Assembly (NCBI RefSeq): GCF_008330225.1
Contig: NZ_CP042466.1
Location: 62,001 to 126,000, forward strand
DNA: 64,000 nucleotides
Origin: Geobacter sp. FeAm09
Lineage (GTDB): Bacteria; Desulfobacterota; Desulfuromonadia; Geobacterales; Pseudopelobacteraceae
Direction: 5' to 3'
The number at the start of each line of letters is the position of its first letter. Positions within the stretch are counted from its first letter, which is position 1. Position numbers and translations under genes: made by a program. The notes below the pieces were generated by a model, which did no database searches, was not told the origin of the DNA, and saw nothing but the letters and a program-made list of their open reading frames with translations. This document shows, piece by piece, positions 15,664 through 24,800 of this stretch.

Positions 15664-17625
15664 ATGCGGCAGCCAACCCTCCCTCTCATACTTCTGTTTT
15701 TGCTGCTGACATCCGTTCGGGAGGCCGGAGCGGCCAGGTTGGGTCTTTTGCTGCTCGGCACTCCGCAACAGCGCGTTGACTTCACCTATCAGTTCAACGG
15801 ACAGCAGCAGGCCACTACCTCGCAGCAGCACCAGATGGAGGAGGATTACACCTTCAAGATCGATTACGGCATCATCAGGCCGAGTCTGCTGAAGGGCTCC
15901 TTCAGGACCGCGCTGCGTTTCAACCAGGGGCTGACCTATCAGAGCGGTTCCCGGGATCAGTCGTCTTCGAAAATTGGATTTTTGTATGACATCAAGGGGC
16001 TCCTGCTCGGGCAATCGGTCGCTCCGGCAGAATTTTCCGCCAAATCGGACATCACCCAGGTTTCGGTCCCATTTTCAAAATCATACCAGGTGACCAATAC
16101 GACGTATAACCTCTCGTGGTCGCTGAAAAACAGGATGCTGCCGTTCTCCATCGAATACGCCACAGGCACCTCGGAAACCAGCGGATTGCAGGTAGACACC
16201 AAGCGGGTTCGCGACGAGATCCGGCTGCATGCCGCCCATAATGCCGCCATCAGCACCACCGCCGTCGATGTGTACAACATACACAATACCTACAGCCCCG
16301 CCCAGGGGGGGCTCAATTTCGACAACCATTATGAAATCAGACTCCAGAACGATTTGGTGTGGGCAGACGGTGCGAAAGCCCGCAGGGTGAGTTCCCGGCT
16401 GCAGGCATCGGAATCGACCGGGATCAACTTCACAAAAAATTTCGAGTGGAGCGAAGCAGTCCACTGGGATTGGGGGAAAAGCCTCCGCAGCGGCGCCAAC
16501 TACTCCTTTGGGAGCACGGGCGGAGACCCCGGCGCCCAAAAACATAATACCGGTGGCGCCTGGCTCCAGCACCAACTCTTCAAGAGCCTGACCACGCGGC
16601 TGGACCTACGGGCCCGGAAAAACGACTACCCCACGGGCTACGATCAGGAGATCAACGGTGGCGTGTCGTTCAACTATGTCAAACAGCTCCCGGCCCAGAG
16701 CACGCTTTCGCTCAACGGCTATCGCCAGTACACCCTGGACACTCGCGACCTTGGCACCGACCGGCTGCACATATATAATGAACAGCATACGGTGTCCTTT
16801 GCCTCCCATCTCTATCTGGCACAACCGAACGTGATCGCCAGCAGCATCACCGTGCGCAACGCCGACGCCTTGAAACGCCTGGCTCCCTATGACCTGAACG
16901 TGGATTACCAGGTGACCGTCAGCGGGGCCCTGACCGAGATCGTCCCGTTGACCAGCGGGGCGATCAAGGATGGGGACAGCCTGTTGATCAGTTATGACTA
17001 CCAGGTGGATCCCCAGTTGAAGACCACAACCAATGCGTACGGCTTTGGGGGCAATATCCAGTTTCTGGGCGGGAAATATCGCCTGTACGGTGATTTTTCC
17101 CAATCGCACATGGACCGTTCCGCCGGCCAGGGGCAGTTGGCCAGTCTGACGGCCCAAATAAGGTCTACGCTTGGTCTGGAGCGGAAATGGGACTCCGTTA
17201 CGCTTGGCGCCGAATACAACAGCTTTGATTCGGAAGCGGACAAGCACGAATCGCTTACGGCGCAGATGCGCTACAGCAACGAACTGCGTGACGGGGTCCT
17301 GTCGCTGACACTGGTCGACCAGTATCTCTGGTACGGGCCGGTTACCACCGGCACGACCACCAGCCGCAGGGCAGACGAAAACTCCTTCACGGCAACCGCC
17401 GGTTATGGCAAGCGACTCTTTTCCACGACATACATGACGCTCAACTCGACCTATATTAACGTAACGGGCGCCAACACGAAGGACAGTCTCACGGTTGGTG
17501 CCTCCCTGCGCTGGTCCCTCGGGAAGATGATTGCATCGTTGAACACCTCCCTGGGGCTGCGCCGCGAGGGAGGCACTACGGCCACCGACGAAACGGTGCG
17601 TTTCACGGTGTCACGTTATTTCTAA
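15664..17625 (+). CDS. Outer-membrane beta-barrel (porin) of the cytochrome conduit
   Basis: A 653-residue protein with a Sec signal peptide (LPLILLFLLLTSVREAGA). The mature chain alternates polar and hydrophobic residues with many aromatic-girdle segments (YTFKIDYGII, YNLSWSLKN, YRLYGDFSQSH). It ends VRFTVSRYF, with the C-terminal aromatic residue that the Bam machinery recognises. Cytochrome genes on both sides indicate a porin-cytochrome conduit. At 653 residues it could form a barrel of more than 20 strands, like MtrB-type porins, though no MtrB N-terminal CXXC motif is visible. The start has GGGAG six bases upstream. Confidence 0.85.
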   Translation: MRQPTLPLILLFLLLTSVREAGAARLGLLLLGTPQQRVDFTYQFNGQQQATTSQQHQMEEDYTFKIDYGIIRPSLLKGSFRTALRFNQGLTYQSGSRDQSSSKIGFLYDIKGLLLGQSVAPAEFSAKSDITQVSVPFSKSYQVTNTTYNLSWSLKNRMLPFSIEYATGTSETSGLQVDTKRVRDEIRLHAAHNAAISTTAVDVYNIHNTYSPAQGGLNFDNHYEIRLQNDLVWADGAKARRVSSRLQASESTGINFTKNFEWSEAVHWDWGKSLRSGANYSFGSTGGDPGAQKHNTGGAWLQHQLFKSLTTRLDLRARKNDYPTGYDQEINGGVSFNYVKQLPAQSTLSLNGYRQYTLDTRDLGTDRLHIYNEQHTVSFASHLYLAQPNVIASSITVRNADALKRLAPYDLNVDYQVTVSGALTEIVPLTSGAIKDGDSLLISYDYQVDPQLKTTTNAYGFGGNIQFLGGKYRLYGDFSQSHMDRSAGQGQLASLTAQIRSTLGLERKWDSVTLGAEYNSFDSEADKHESLTAQMRYSNELRDGVLSLTLVDQYLWYGPVTTGTTTSRRADENSFTATAGYGKRLFSTTYMTLNSTYINVTGANTKDSLTVGASLRWSLGKMIASLNTSLGLRREGGTTATDETVRFTVSRYF

Positions 17626-17644
17626 ATCAACGGTAGGTGCCCCA

Positions 17645-18709
17645 ATGGGAGAATACAACCACACACCGACGCGGGGAACATTGGTCGGCCGTCTCGCAGC
17701 CATCGGCATCCTCTGCATGCTGCTGGCCGCCTGCGCCGGTTCGGCGGCACAGACGACGCGGCGGATAGAATGGCCGCCTCCACCCGCACAGCCCCAGATC
17801 GCCTGGGCCGGAGAAGTCGGCAGCTATCTGGATGCAGGGATACGCAAAGGCTTCTGGCGCCGGCTGGCGGATGTCTTCGTAGGGGAAAGCGATGTTCGTA
17901 TCGGCCGCCCCTACGGCATCTACGTTGACGAAACCGGGCGGCTCCTTATCGCCGATCCCGCCTTTGGCGTTGTCCACGTCATGGATGCCGGCCAGAACAC
18001 CTATACGATCATCGGCCAAGGGGAAGGGCCCGCTTTCAAGAACCCGATCGCCATTACCGGCGACGGGGCGGGCAACGTTTATATTACCGACTCGGCGGCC
18101 AGTCTGGTGTACCGCTATAGCTTCCGGGATAACGCCCTGACCCCTTTTATCCATTCCGTCGAACGCCCGACCGGGATCGCCTTCAACCGGAGGAACCGGC
18201 TGCTATACGTGAGCGATACTACCTCCAGCCAGGTTGTCGTCTGCGACCTGAGCGGCAACGAACGCTTTCGCATCGGAGGAACAGGCTCCGGGCCGGGGCA
18301 ATTCAACCGCCCCACCGATCTTTTTATCGACAACAGCGGCACATTGTACGTCACCGATCCCCTGAACTCACGCATCCAGGTGTTTTCCGCCGAGGGGGTC
18401 TTCCGGAGGGCGTTTGGGCGGCCGGGCGACGGCGGCGGCGACTTCTCCAAGCCGAAAGGGGTTGCCGTGGACAGTAACGGCACCATCTATGTGGCCGATG
18501 CCCAACTCGATGCGGTACAGGTATACAACATGTCGGGCGGCTTCCGTTTTGAATTCGGTGCAAGCGGGAGCGAGGCCGGCACGTTCTGGATGCCGTCGGG
18601 CGTGCATATCGACCGCAACGACAGGATCTACGTGGCAGATACCTACAACCGGCGTATCCAGATCTTCCGGATTGTCCCGCCCGCGGCCCCGCAAGGAAAG
18701 GAGAAGTGA
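17645..18709 (+). CDS. Second NHL-repeat beta-propeller lipoprotein
   Basis: A 354-residue lipoprotein. The signal sequence contains the lipobox MLLAAC (Cys at about residue 26). Six NHL-type blades fill residues 75-345, for example GIYVDETGRLLIADPA, GIAFNRRNRLLYVSDT, DLFIDNSGTLYVTDPL, GVAVDSNGTIYVADAQ and GVHIDRNDRIYVADTY. It is paralogous in architecture to the gene at 13871-15061 but clearly different in sequence. It sits between the porin and the frameshifted cytochrome and probably acts with them at the outer membrane. Confidence 0.88.
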   Translation: MGEYNHTPTRGTLVGRLAAIGILCMLLAACAGSAAQTTRRIEWPPPPAQPQIAWAGEVGSYLDAGIRKGFWRRLADVFVGESDVRIGRPYGIYVDETGRLLIADPAFGVVHVMDAGQNTYTIIGQGEGPAFKNPIAITGDGAGNVYITDSAASLVYRYSFRDNALTPFIHSVERPTGIAFNRRNRLLYVSDTTSSQVVVCDLSGNERFRIGGTGSGPGQFNRPTDLFIDNSGTLYVTDPLNSRIQVFSAEGVFRRAFGRPGDGGGDFSKPKGVAVDSNGTIYVADAQLDAVQVYNMSGGFRFEFGASGSEAGTFWMPSGVHIDRNDRIYVADTYNRRIQIFRIVPPAAPQGKEK

Positions 18710-18713
18710 CGCC

Positions 18714-20527
18714 ATGAAACTCTTCCGCGCCATCCTGGCGGCTCTGGCGGTAGCAACCATGGCCCTGCCTTCCCGATCAGGCGCCGACAGCATCGTCAAC
18801 TCTCCCCACAACCTGTCGTCGGGAAGCACGGCCCGGGTGATGTCCACGGAAGAGACGCGGGTCTGCATCTTCTGCCATACCCCCCACCACGCGACCAAGC
18901 TTTCCGATACCAGCTATACCGGGCCGCTCTGGAGCCGCGAGGAGAACACCGCCCAGGACTATACTCCCTACGCGTCCACTACCATCGCAGCCAGCCCGGG
19001 CCAGCCCCAGGGGCCTTCACGACTCTGCCTGAGTTGCCACGACGGCACCATTGCCCTTGGCGCCCCGGGCACCCACGCCACCTCGGCGACACTTGGTCCC
19101 CTTACGCCGCCTCCCACCGGGAAATCGACCGTTCTGGGCAAGGACCTGCGCGACGACCATCCGATCTCCATGGAGTATGGCCGCAAGACCTCCGAATTCC
19201 GGGATGCCGCCACGGTGACCGGAACCACCCGCATCAAACTGGTGAGGCGCGCAAGCACCCTGTACGTGGAGTGCACCTCCTGCCACGACCCCCATGACAA
19301 CCAGTACGGCAATTTTTTGGTGTTGGACACCTCCAGCCACCGGGATGCACTCTGCACCGTCTGCCACGCCAAGACCGACTGGACGGGGAGTGCCCACGAG
19401 AACGGCGGCACCCGCTCCAGCGGGAGCATCCCGGCCGATGTGGCCAAGAACGGCTGCGTCAACTGCCACACCCCCACGGGGCCCAGCAGGGGGTCGATCT
19501 GCTGACGCTCACCGCCGCCGGGGCCAGCATGGACACGAACTGTTACGCCTCCTGCCACAACAGCTCCTCGTACCCGTCCAACGTCTACAGCCAGTTCGCC
19601 GTCTCCGGCGCACACCACCCGTCCGGCGGTTATGACAGCGCCGCCAACAAGCATAGTGAAACGGAAACGCTTCCCCTGCCGGCAACCGACAAGCATGTCC
19701 ATTGCGTGGATTGCCACAATCCCCACCAGGCGATCTGGCAGAACGCCCCCCTGAGCAACGCCACGGCCTCGCCCAACGGCCCGCCCAGCGTGAACGGCGT
19801 CCTCAAGGGGGTGCGGGGCATCGACATCAACGGCAGTCAGAAGACCGTGGCCAGCTACGAGTACGAGATCTGCTTCCGGTGCCACTCCGGCGATGCCGCC
19901 CTGGCAGGCAACTATAACACCTATCCGCAGGTGTCACGCACCTTCGGCTCGCTGGACGAGCGCGAGCGTTTCGACTGGGGGAGCGCCAAGTCCTGGCACC
20001 CGGTGGCCAAGGAATTCGTCCGGGTCGGGAACAGCCAGGGGCTGAGCCTCAAAAGCGCCAGCATGACCATGATCTACTGCAACGACTGCCACGACTCCCA
20101 CGGCTCGGGCAGCCACCTGCTGCGCCTGGAAAACCCGGACACCTTCTCCCAGGGGCAGAGCATCTCGAACTACCCGCTCTGCTATAGCTGCCACGACGAA
20201 ACCTATCTCACGAGTTCCGCCACCAACATCGGGAAACTGCACCGGGCCCACGTCTGGGGCCAGCACAACCCGCTCAGCACCAACAGCAGCTACCGGGCCT
20301 CCTGCTCCGCCTGTCACGACCCCCACGGCGTCCCGTACAAGGCCGGGCTCACCACCAGTTCCAATGCCCTGCACCTGATAAATTTCGACCTGCGCTACGC
20401 CGGCAGCGGGTCCTCCTACGATGCGTCAACCAGCAGCTGCCTCGTCACCGGCACCGGCACCAGCGGGCTTTCCTGCCACCCCACGACAACCGGCACGGCC
20501 AGTTTCAACCCCTATCCCTACCCCTGA
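18714..20527 (+). pseudogene. Multiheme cytochrome (about 12 hemes) with a one-base frameshift
   Basis: The first frame (18714-19505) encodes a signal peptide and an OmcE-like block: SPHNLSS, CIFCHTPHHA, LWSR, CLSCHDGTIAL, DDHPISMEY, CTSCHDPHDN, CTVCH, then CVNCH. It stops at 19503. The second frame continues at once as VDLLTLTAAGASMDTNC. A C5 run at 19471-19475, where C6 would restore CHTPHGAQQGVDLL, explains the break. Combined it has ten CXXCH, one CX3CH (CYASCH) and one CX11CH near the end. A one-base loss in a homopolymer may be a real mutation, a phase switch or a sequencing error. With the base restored the protein is about 600 residues. Confidence 0.85.
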
Positions 20528-20558
20528 CATCCCCGGCTGGCGGCCAGGCAAACCGTGC

Positions 20559-20597
20559 GACCCCTCTTCTTCCGTTTCGGGAGGAGAGGGGTCTTTT
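20559..20597 (+). terminator. Intrinsic terminator after the cytochrome-porin operon
   Basis: GACCCCTCTTCTTCC pairs with GGGAGGAGAGGGGTC (two G-U pairs) over a 5-base loop and is followed by CTTTTG. It lies about 30 bases past the end of the frameshifted cytochrome and closes the operon begun at the 12403 promoter. Confidence 0.8.
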
Positions 20598-20827
20598 GTC
20601 ATACCACGTGAAAAAACAGTGCCTCCGTGAAATAACCGTAATGGGGGGACGCTAAGTAACCAATAAACCGCAAAAACGACGAAAAATATATATGGTTAAT
20701 TTTGAATGTTTGAGCGCCCCGAATAGGGGAAAAAACTCGTAAGCATTCTCAATTATTTAAACTATTGTTCCCACCTCCCTCCCTGATCCCGACCGCCACG
20801 GTGTGCAATCCCCCCATTTTTGTTTGT

Positions 20828-20843
20828 TGGCACTCATGTTGCT
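20828..20843 (+). promoter_or_regulatory. Sigma-54 promoter of the OmcE-like cytochrome gene
   Basis: TGGCACTCATGTTGCT fits TGGCAC-N5-TTGCW exactly, with GG/GC spacing of 10 bases between the elements. The start of transcription would be near 20855, which leaves a leader of about 200 nt. The region from 20600 to 20827 shows only a small hairpin (CCCC-GAATA-GGGG near 20717) and AT-rich DNA that could hold activator sites. Confidence 0.82.
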
Positions 20844-20854
20844 ATCAAGACCTG

Positions 20855-21056
20855 TGGATAAATATCTGAAATATAGTAACAACCTGGAATTACAGGCCCA
20901 GGGTAAAAAACAGCACCAGGCTTTTCCGGTACTGACAAACCGGCGAGAGGAAAGGCGGAAAGGAGACGAGGCAGACAGATACCAAACCCGAATGCTGTAC
21001 GAAAGAGACTGGCAGTAGAATCCAATTTTAGACGAAAGAAAAGGAGACAGCTTACA
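20855..21056 (+). promoter_or_regulatory. Long structured 5' leader of the OmcE-like gene
   Basis: A gene-free ~200-nt leader with several possible hairpins, including CCGGT-8 nt-ACCGG (20926-20943) and nested CCTGG/CCAGG and CCTGT/ACAGG pairings between 20860 and 20921. A purine-rich stretch follows, then GGAGA before the ATG. No GEMM (cyclic dinucleotide) riboswitch core such as GGGACGCAAAGCC was found. It may still be a regulatory leader or a stabilising 5' UTR. Confidence 0.4.
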
Positions 21057-21845
21057 ATGAGAAAACAGATTTTGACTGCACTTGTGTTTGGTGCTCTCGG
21101 CGTTGCCTCGGCTGCACTCGCCGCGCCTGGGGATGGTGTTCTCAACTCGCCCCACAACATGACGACTTACGGCTATACCGATTCCAACGGGCGCGTGTGC
21201 GCATTCTGCCACACCCCTCACCATGCCGCCACCAGCACGAATGTCAGCGATTATCTGCCGCTTTGGTCCCGCGCCACGGATACCACGGTGTTCACCACCG
21301 CTTATGCCAGCTCGACCATCAACGCCGCCGAACTGCAGGAAACCACCAGCGACAAGGCTATCGGCCCGACCCGTCTCTGCATGAGCTGTCATGACGGCAC
21401 GATCGCCCCTGACCAGCACTACGGCAACACCGGCACCGCCGCCATGTTGACCGGCGACAACTTCCCGACCCTCGGCAACGGCGCAGGCGTTGGTGCCGGC
21501 ACCGCCGGTCTGTCCAACGACCATCCGGTCGGCTTCAGCTACACCGATGTGGCCGTCGGCCCCGCCACGGGCAGCCCGTCCGCCAGCGATATCTCCGCCG
21601 CCACCGCCAATCAGGATCCCTGGATTCGTCAGGCGAGCGTCACCTACACCGGCAACACCTACAATATCACGGTTCAGGACCGCCTCTATTTCTCCAACGG
21701 TAAATCGTACATGACCTGCGCTACCTGCCACGACGTGCACAACAAGAAGAACACGTACACGACTACGGGCACCGAGCCGGTCAACTACCTGGTGCTGGCA
21801 CCGCAGAAGGATTCCGCCCTCTGCCTGACCTGCCACATCAAGTAG
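21057..21845 (+). CDS. OmcE-like tetraheme cytochrome, candidate extracellular filament subunit
   Basis: A 262-residue secreted protein (signal peptide to about residue 22, ALAAPGDG) with exactly four CXXCH motifs: CAFCHTPHHA, CMSCHDGTIA, CATCHDVHN and CLTCH at the C-terminus. The spacing and flanking residues (NSPHNM, LWSR, SNDHPVGFSY, LVLAPQKDSALCLTCH) match the tetraheme OmcE of Geobacter sulfurreducens, which polymerises into extracellular nanowires. It has its own sigma-54 promoter and a strong AAGGAG site. It is followed by a giant cytochrome in probable co-transcription. Filament formation is inferred from family resemblance, not shown by sequence. Confidence 0.85.
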   Translation: MRKQILTALVFGALGVASAALAAPGDGVLNSPHNMTTYGYTDSNGRVCAFCHTPHHAATSTNVSDYLPLWSRATDTTVFTTAYASSTINAAELQETTSDKAIGPTRLCMSCHDGTIAPDQHYGNTGTAAMLTGDNFPTLGNGAGVGAGTAGLSNDHPVGFSYTDVAVGPATGSPSASDISAATANQDPWIRQASVTYTGNTYNITVQDRLYFSNGKSYMTCATCHDVHNKKNTYTTTGTEPVNYLVLAPQKDSALCLTCHIK

Positions 21846-21896
21846 ACCGGCCTGTAGGCAGAAACTTAGCGATTGAGAATCTGAAAGGAGAAAAGA

Positions 21897-24800
21897 ATGC
21901 GTAAATCTGCAGGCTTACTTATAACAGTCCTGCTTCTCCTGGTCGTTCCGGTCCTCGCCAGCGCGATGACATTGACGATCAAGGTAACGGGACCCACCGG
22001 CGTGGCGGGCAACAATGTCGCGCTCTCCGGTGGAACTGCGGCAACCGTGACGTCGGGTCTGAAATACTACTACCCGACCACCGCCACCTCGGCCACCATC
22101 AGCATGGCTGCCGGCTATACCTCCACGGTCAAGGTCGACGGCATTACCCAGAACCCCAACTATACGGGTACGGTCGGTCCCTGGACCTCCGGCTCCCACT
22201 CCGTTGAGGTCGCCTACAGCGGCACCGCCGCCACGACCTATGCCGTGACCATCACCCAGACCACGGGCGGCACCGTGTCCATCAAGCTGCCCAACGGCAC
22301 CTCCAACTCCAGCGGCGCTTCCGGCGTCTCCTCCGGGACGAGCATGCCGATCACCATCTCGGCAGCCGCCGGCTACAAGATCGCCACCTATAACATCGGC
22401 GCAGGCGTCGTGGCCTACGGCGGCACCGTTGCCGGCGAAGTCCTGACGCTGCCGTTCACCTGCACCGCCAACACGGCGGTAACGGCCACCTACACCCAGG
22501 CCCCCACGCTCAGCGCATCGCTGTCCGCTCCGCTGAACGGCTACACGAACACCGCGGTCAACGTCAAGACCACCGCAACCAGCACCGCTTTTGCCGCCTA
22601 CACCTCCTCCACCGGCATCATGTACAAGTACAATGCCAGGAAAGCAGCCGCCGGTTCCGCTTCGGTCGGCGCCGCCGACAGCACCACCAAGACCTTTGCC
22701 TTCACCCCGGATACCGTCACGGACTACATCGTTTCCGTGAAGGCATACCTCACCGCCAATACGGCGGTCTTCAAAAACATGTCGAGCCGCGTCACGGTGA
22801 CCTCCCTGACCGCCGCCATGAACAACCAGTGCACCTCCTGCCACGGTCCTTCCCCGCTGACCTTCTCCCAGATCGTGGCTGACTACAACGCCGGCGTCAA
22901 TGCCGGGGTAACCGCATGTAACAACGCGGCCTGCCACGGCGGTTCGCCCCACACCAGCCTGGACCTGCAGAAGGGTAATTTTGCACTGTCCTCGCACAAA
23001 AACGGCGCTCACGGCATCCTGTACGGAGCTAACATCTGTACTACGTGCCACAGCCATAAGACAAACCCCACGGCCGCCTATGTTGCGTACTCCTCTACCG
23101 GCAAAGTCTCCCGTACGCAAGCTTGCCAACAGTGCCACGCAATCGGTTCCGGCTATGGCGTGTTCAACAGCCAGACCGACACCGACCTGAAGAAGCCCCA
23201 CGGCAACGCCAACAAGGTCTTCACCATGAACGTAGGCGTCACCACCGTCGGCTGGTACTCGGGCAGCAGGTACGTCTTTGCCAATGCATCGACCTCCTAC
23301 GTCTCCCCGGCCGACGCCTGCTCCAACTGCCACGGCCACAACAACGTGATCAACGGCGAATACGCCGAGAACTACCATTCGGCCAACAACCGCTGGAAAA
23401 CCTCGTCGAGCCGCGCCTGGAAATACCAGGGGTACAGCTCGGCGGTAACGCCGGCCAACGTCTCCACCGACGGCTGCGTACGCTGCCACACCACCACCGG
23501 TTATGTGAATTTCGTAGCTAACTTCACCAACCTGCAGGCCTGGGGCTTCCAGGAGACCGGTTACACGGTGCAGACCTCTTCGGCCGCTGCAAACAACACC
23601 AACACCGTCTCTGAAGCGGTCAACTGCCGCGCCTGCCACACCGACGCGGAAGGCACCGTGCGTGTCGTCGCCGCCGCACAGGCCTACTACAACATGACCA
23701 CCGTGCCGTTCGGCAAGCTGAACAGCGGCCTGGTCCAGTACAGCGACTTCAAGAACTCCAACGTCTGCATCCCCTGCCACATGGGGCGCAACGGCGCCAC
23801 CAATGGCAACCTGCTTGACACGATCGCGACGAACTTCGCCGCCTTCGCCAGCATGACCAGCTTGACGGTCGGTACCGTCTCCGTCAGCCCGGGCGTACCC
23901 CACGGCGTCAACCAGGCCGGTATCCTGGATGCCAACATGGGCTACAAGTTCGGCAACAGCTACGTCAACGGCACCAACAGCCACGCCTACCTGGGCCGCT
24001 CCGGCGGCGATGTGGCCACCACCACCGATGCCGGTCCCTGCGTGACCTGCCACATGGACAACGACAGCGGCCACCGCAAACACGGCTTCGAAGTGTACAG
24101 CGCCACGGCCGGCAACAAACTGGCAGTGCCGACGGTCTGCTCCAACTGCCACGGCAAGGCCTTCAACGGCAACAACATCATCGCGGCTGAAGAGAAGTTC
24201 AACGCCGCCGTCAAGGTCCTGGCCGAGATCATGGCCGACGAGACCCTGACCTTCACCGGTACCCCGCTCCTGAGCACCAGCTACGGCTGGGCCAATGCTG
24301 GTGGCGGCCCGGGTGCAAACTCCGCCGGCAACAAGTATAACTTCGCCGGCAAGGCCGCCGACCTGAAGAAAGTCCTCGGCGCCTACTACAACCTGAAACT
24401 GCTGCAGAACGACGTGGCCGCCTTCGCCCACAACCCGGGCTACGCCAAGTGGCTCATCGCCCAGTCCATCGACGCGGTTCGCGTAACCTCCGCCTCGACC
24501 CCGGCTGCCGGCGTAACCTCCAAAACAACCACCTCGGCCGCCGACGCCATCAGCAAGGTCACGCCGGTCACGGGGAGCACCAGCCGCCCCACCGCTTCCG
24601 ACATCACGGAAGCCGCTGAGTTCCTCAAGGCGGACGGTCACTACGCATCCGGCACCTACAAGGTCCAGTACGTACTGAACGGCGGCAGCGACTGCGCAAC
24701 CTGCCACTACCCGAATGAGTCCGATACCCAGGCCGCGGCCCGGGTCGCCTGGTCCGAGTCCGGCCACGGCGAAACCACCGCTCTCCCCTGGATCCCGGCC

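Noticed and set aside
14087-16014. Long minus-strand ORFs opposite the NHL and pentaheme genes
   Set aside because: Shadows of real coding frames; no motif or ribosome binding site.
20600-21056. GEMM-type cyclic dinucleotide riboswitch upstream of the OmcE-like gene
   Set aside because: Looked for because these often precede Geobacter cytochrome genes; the conserved core and tetraloop receptor were not found.
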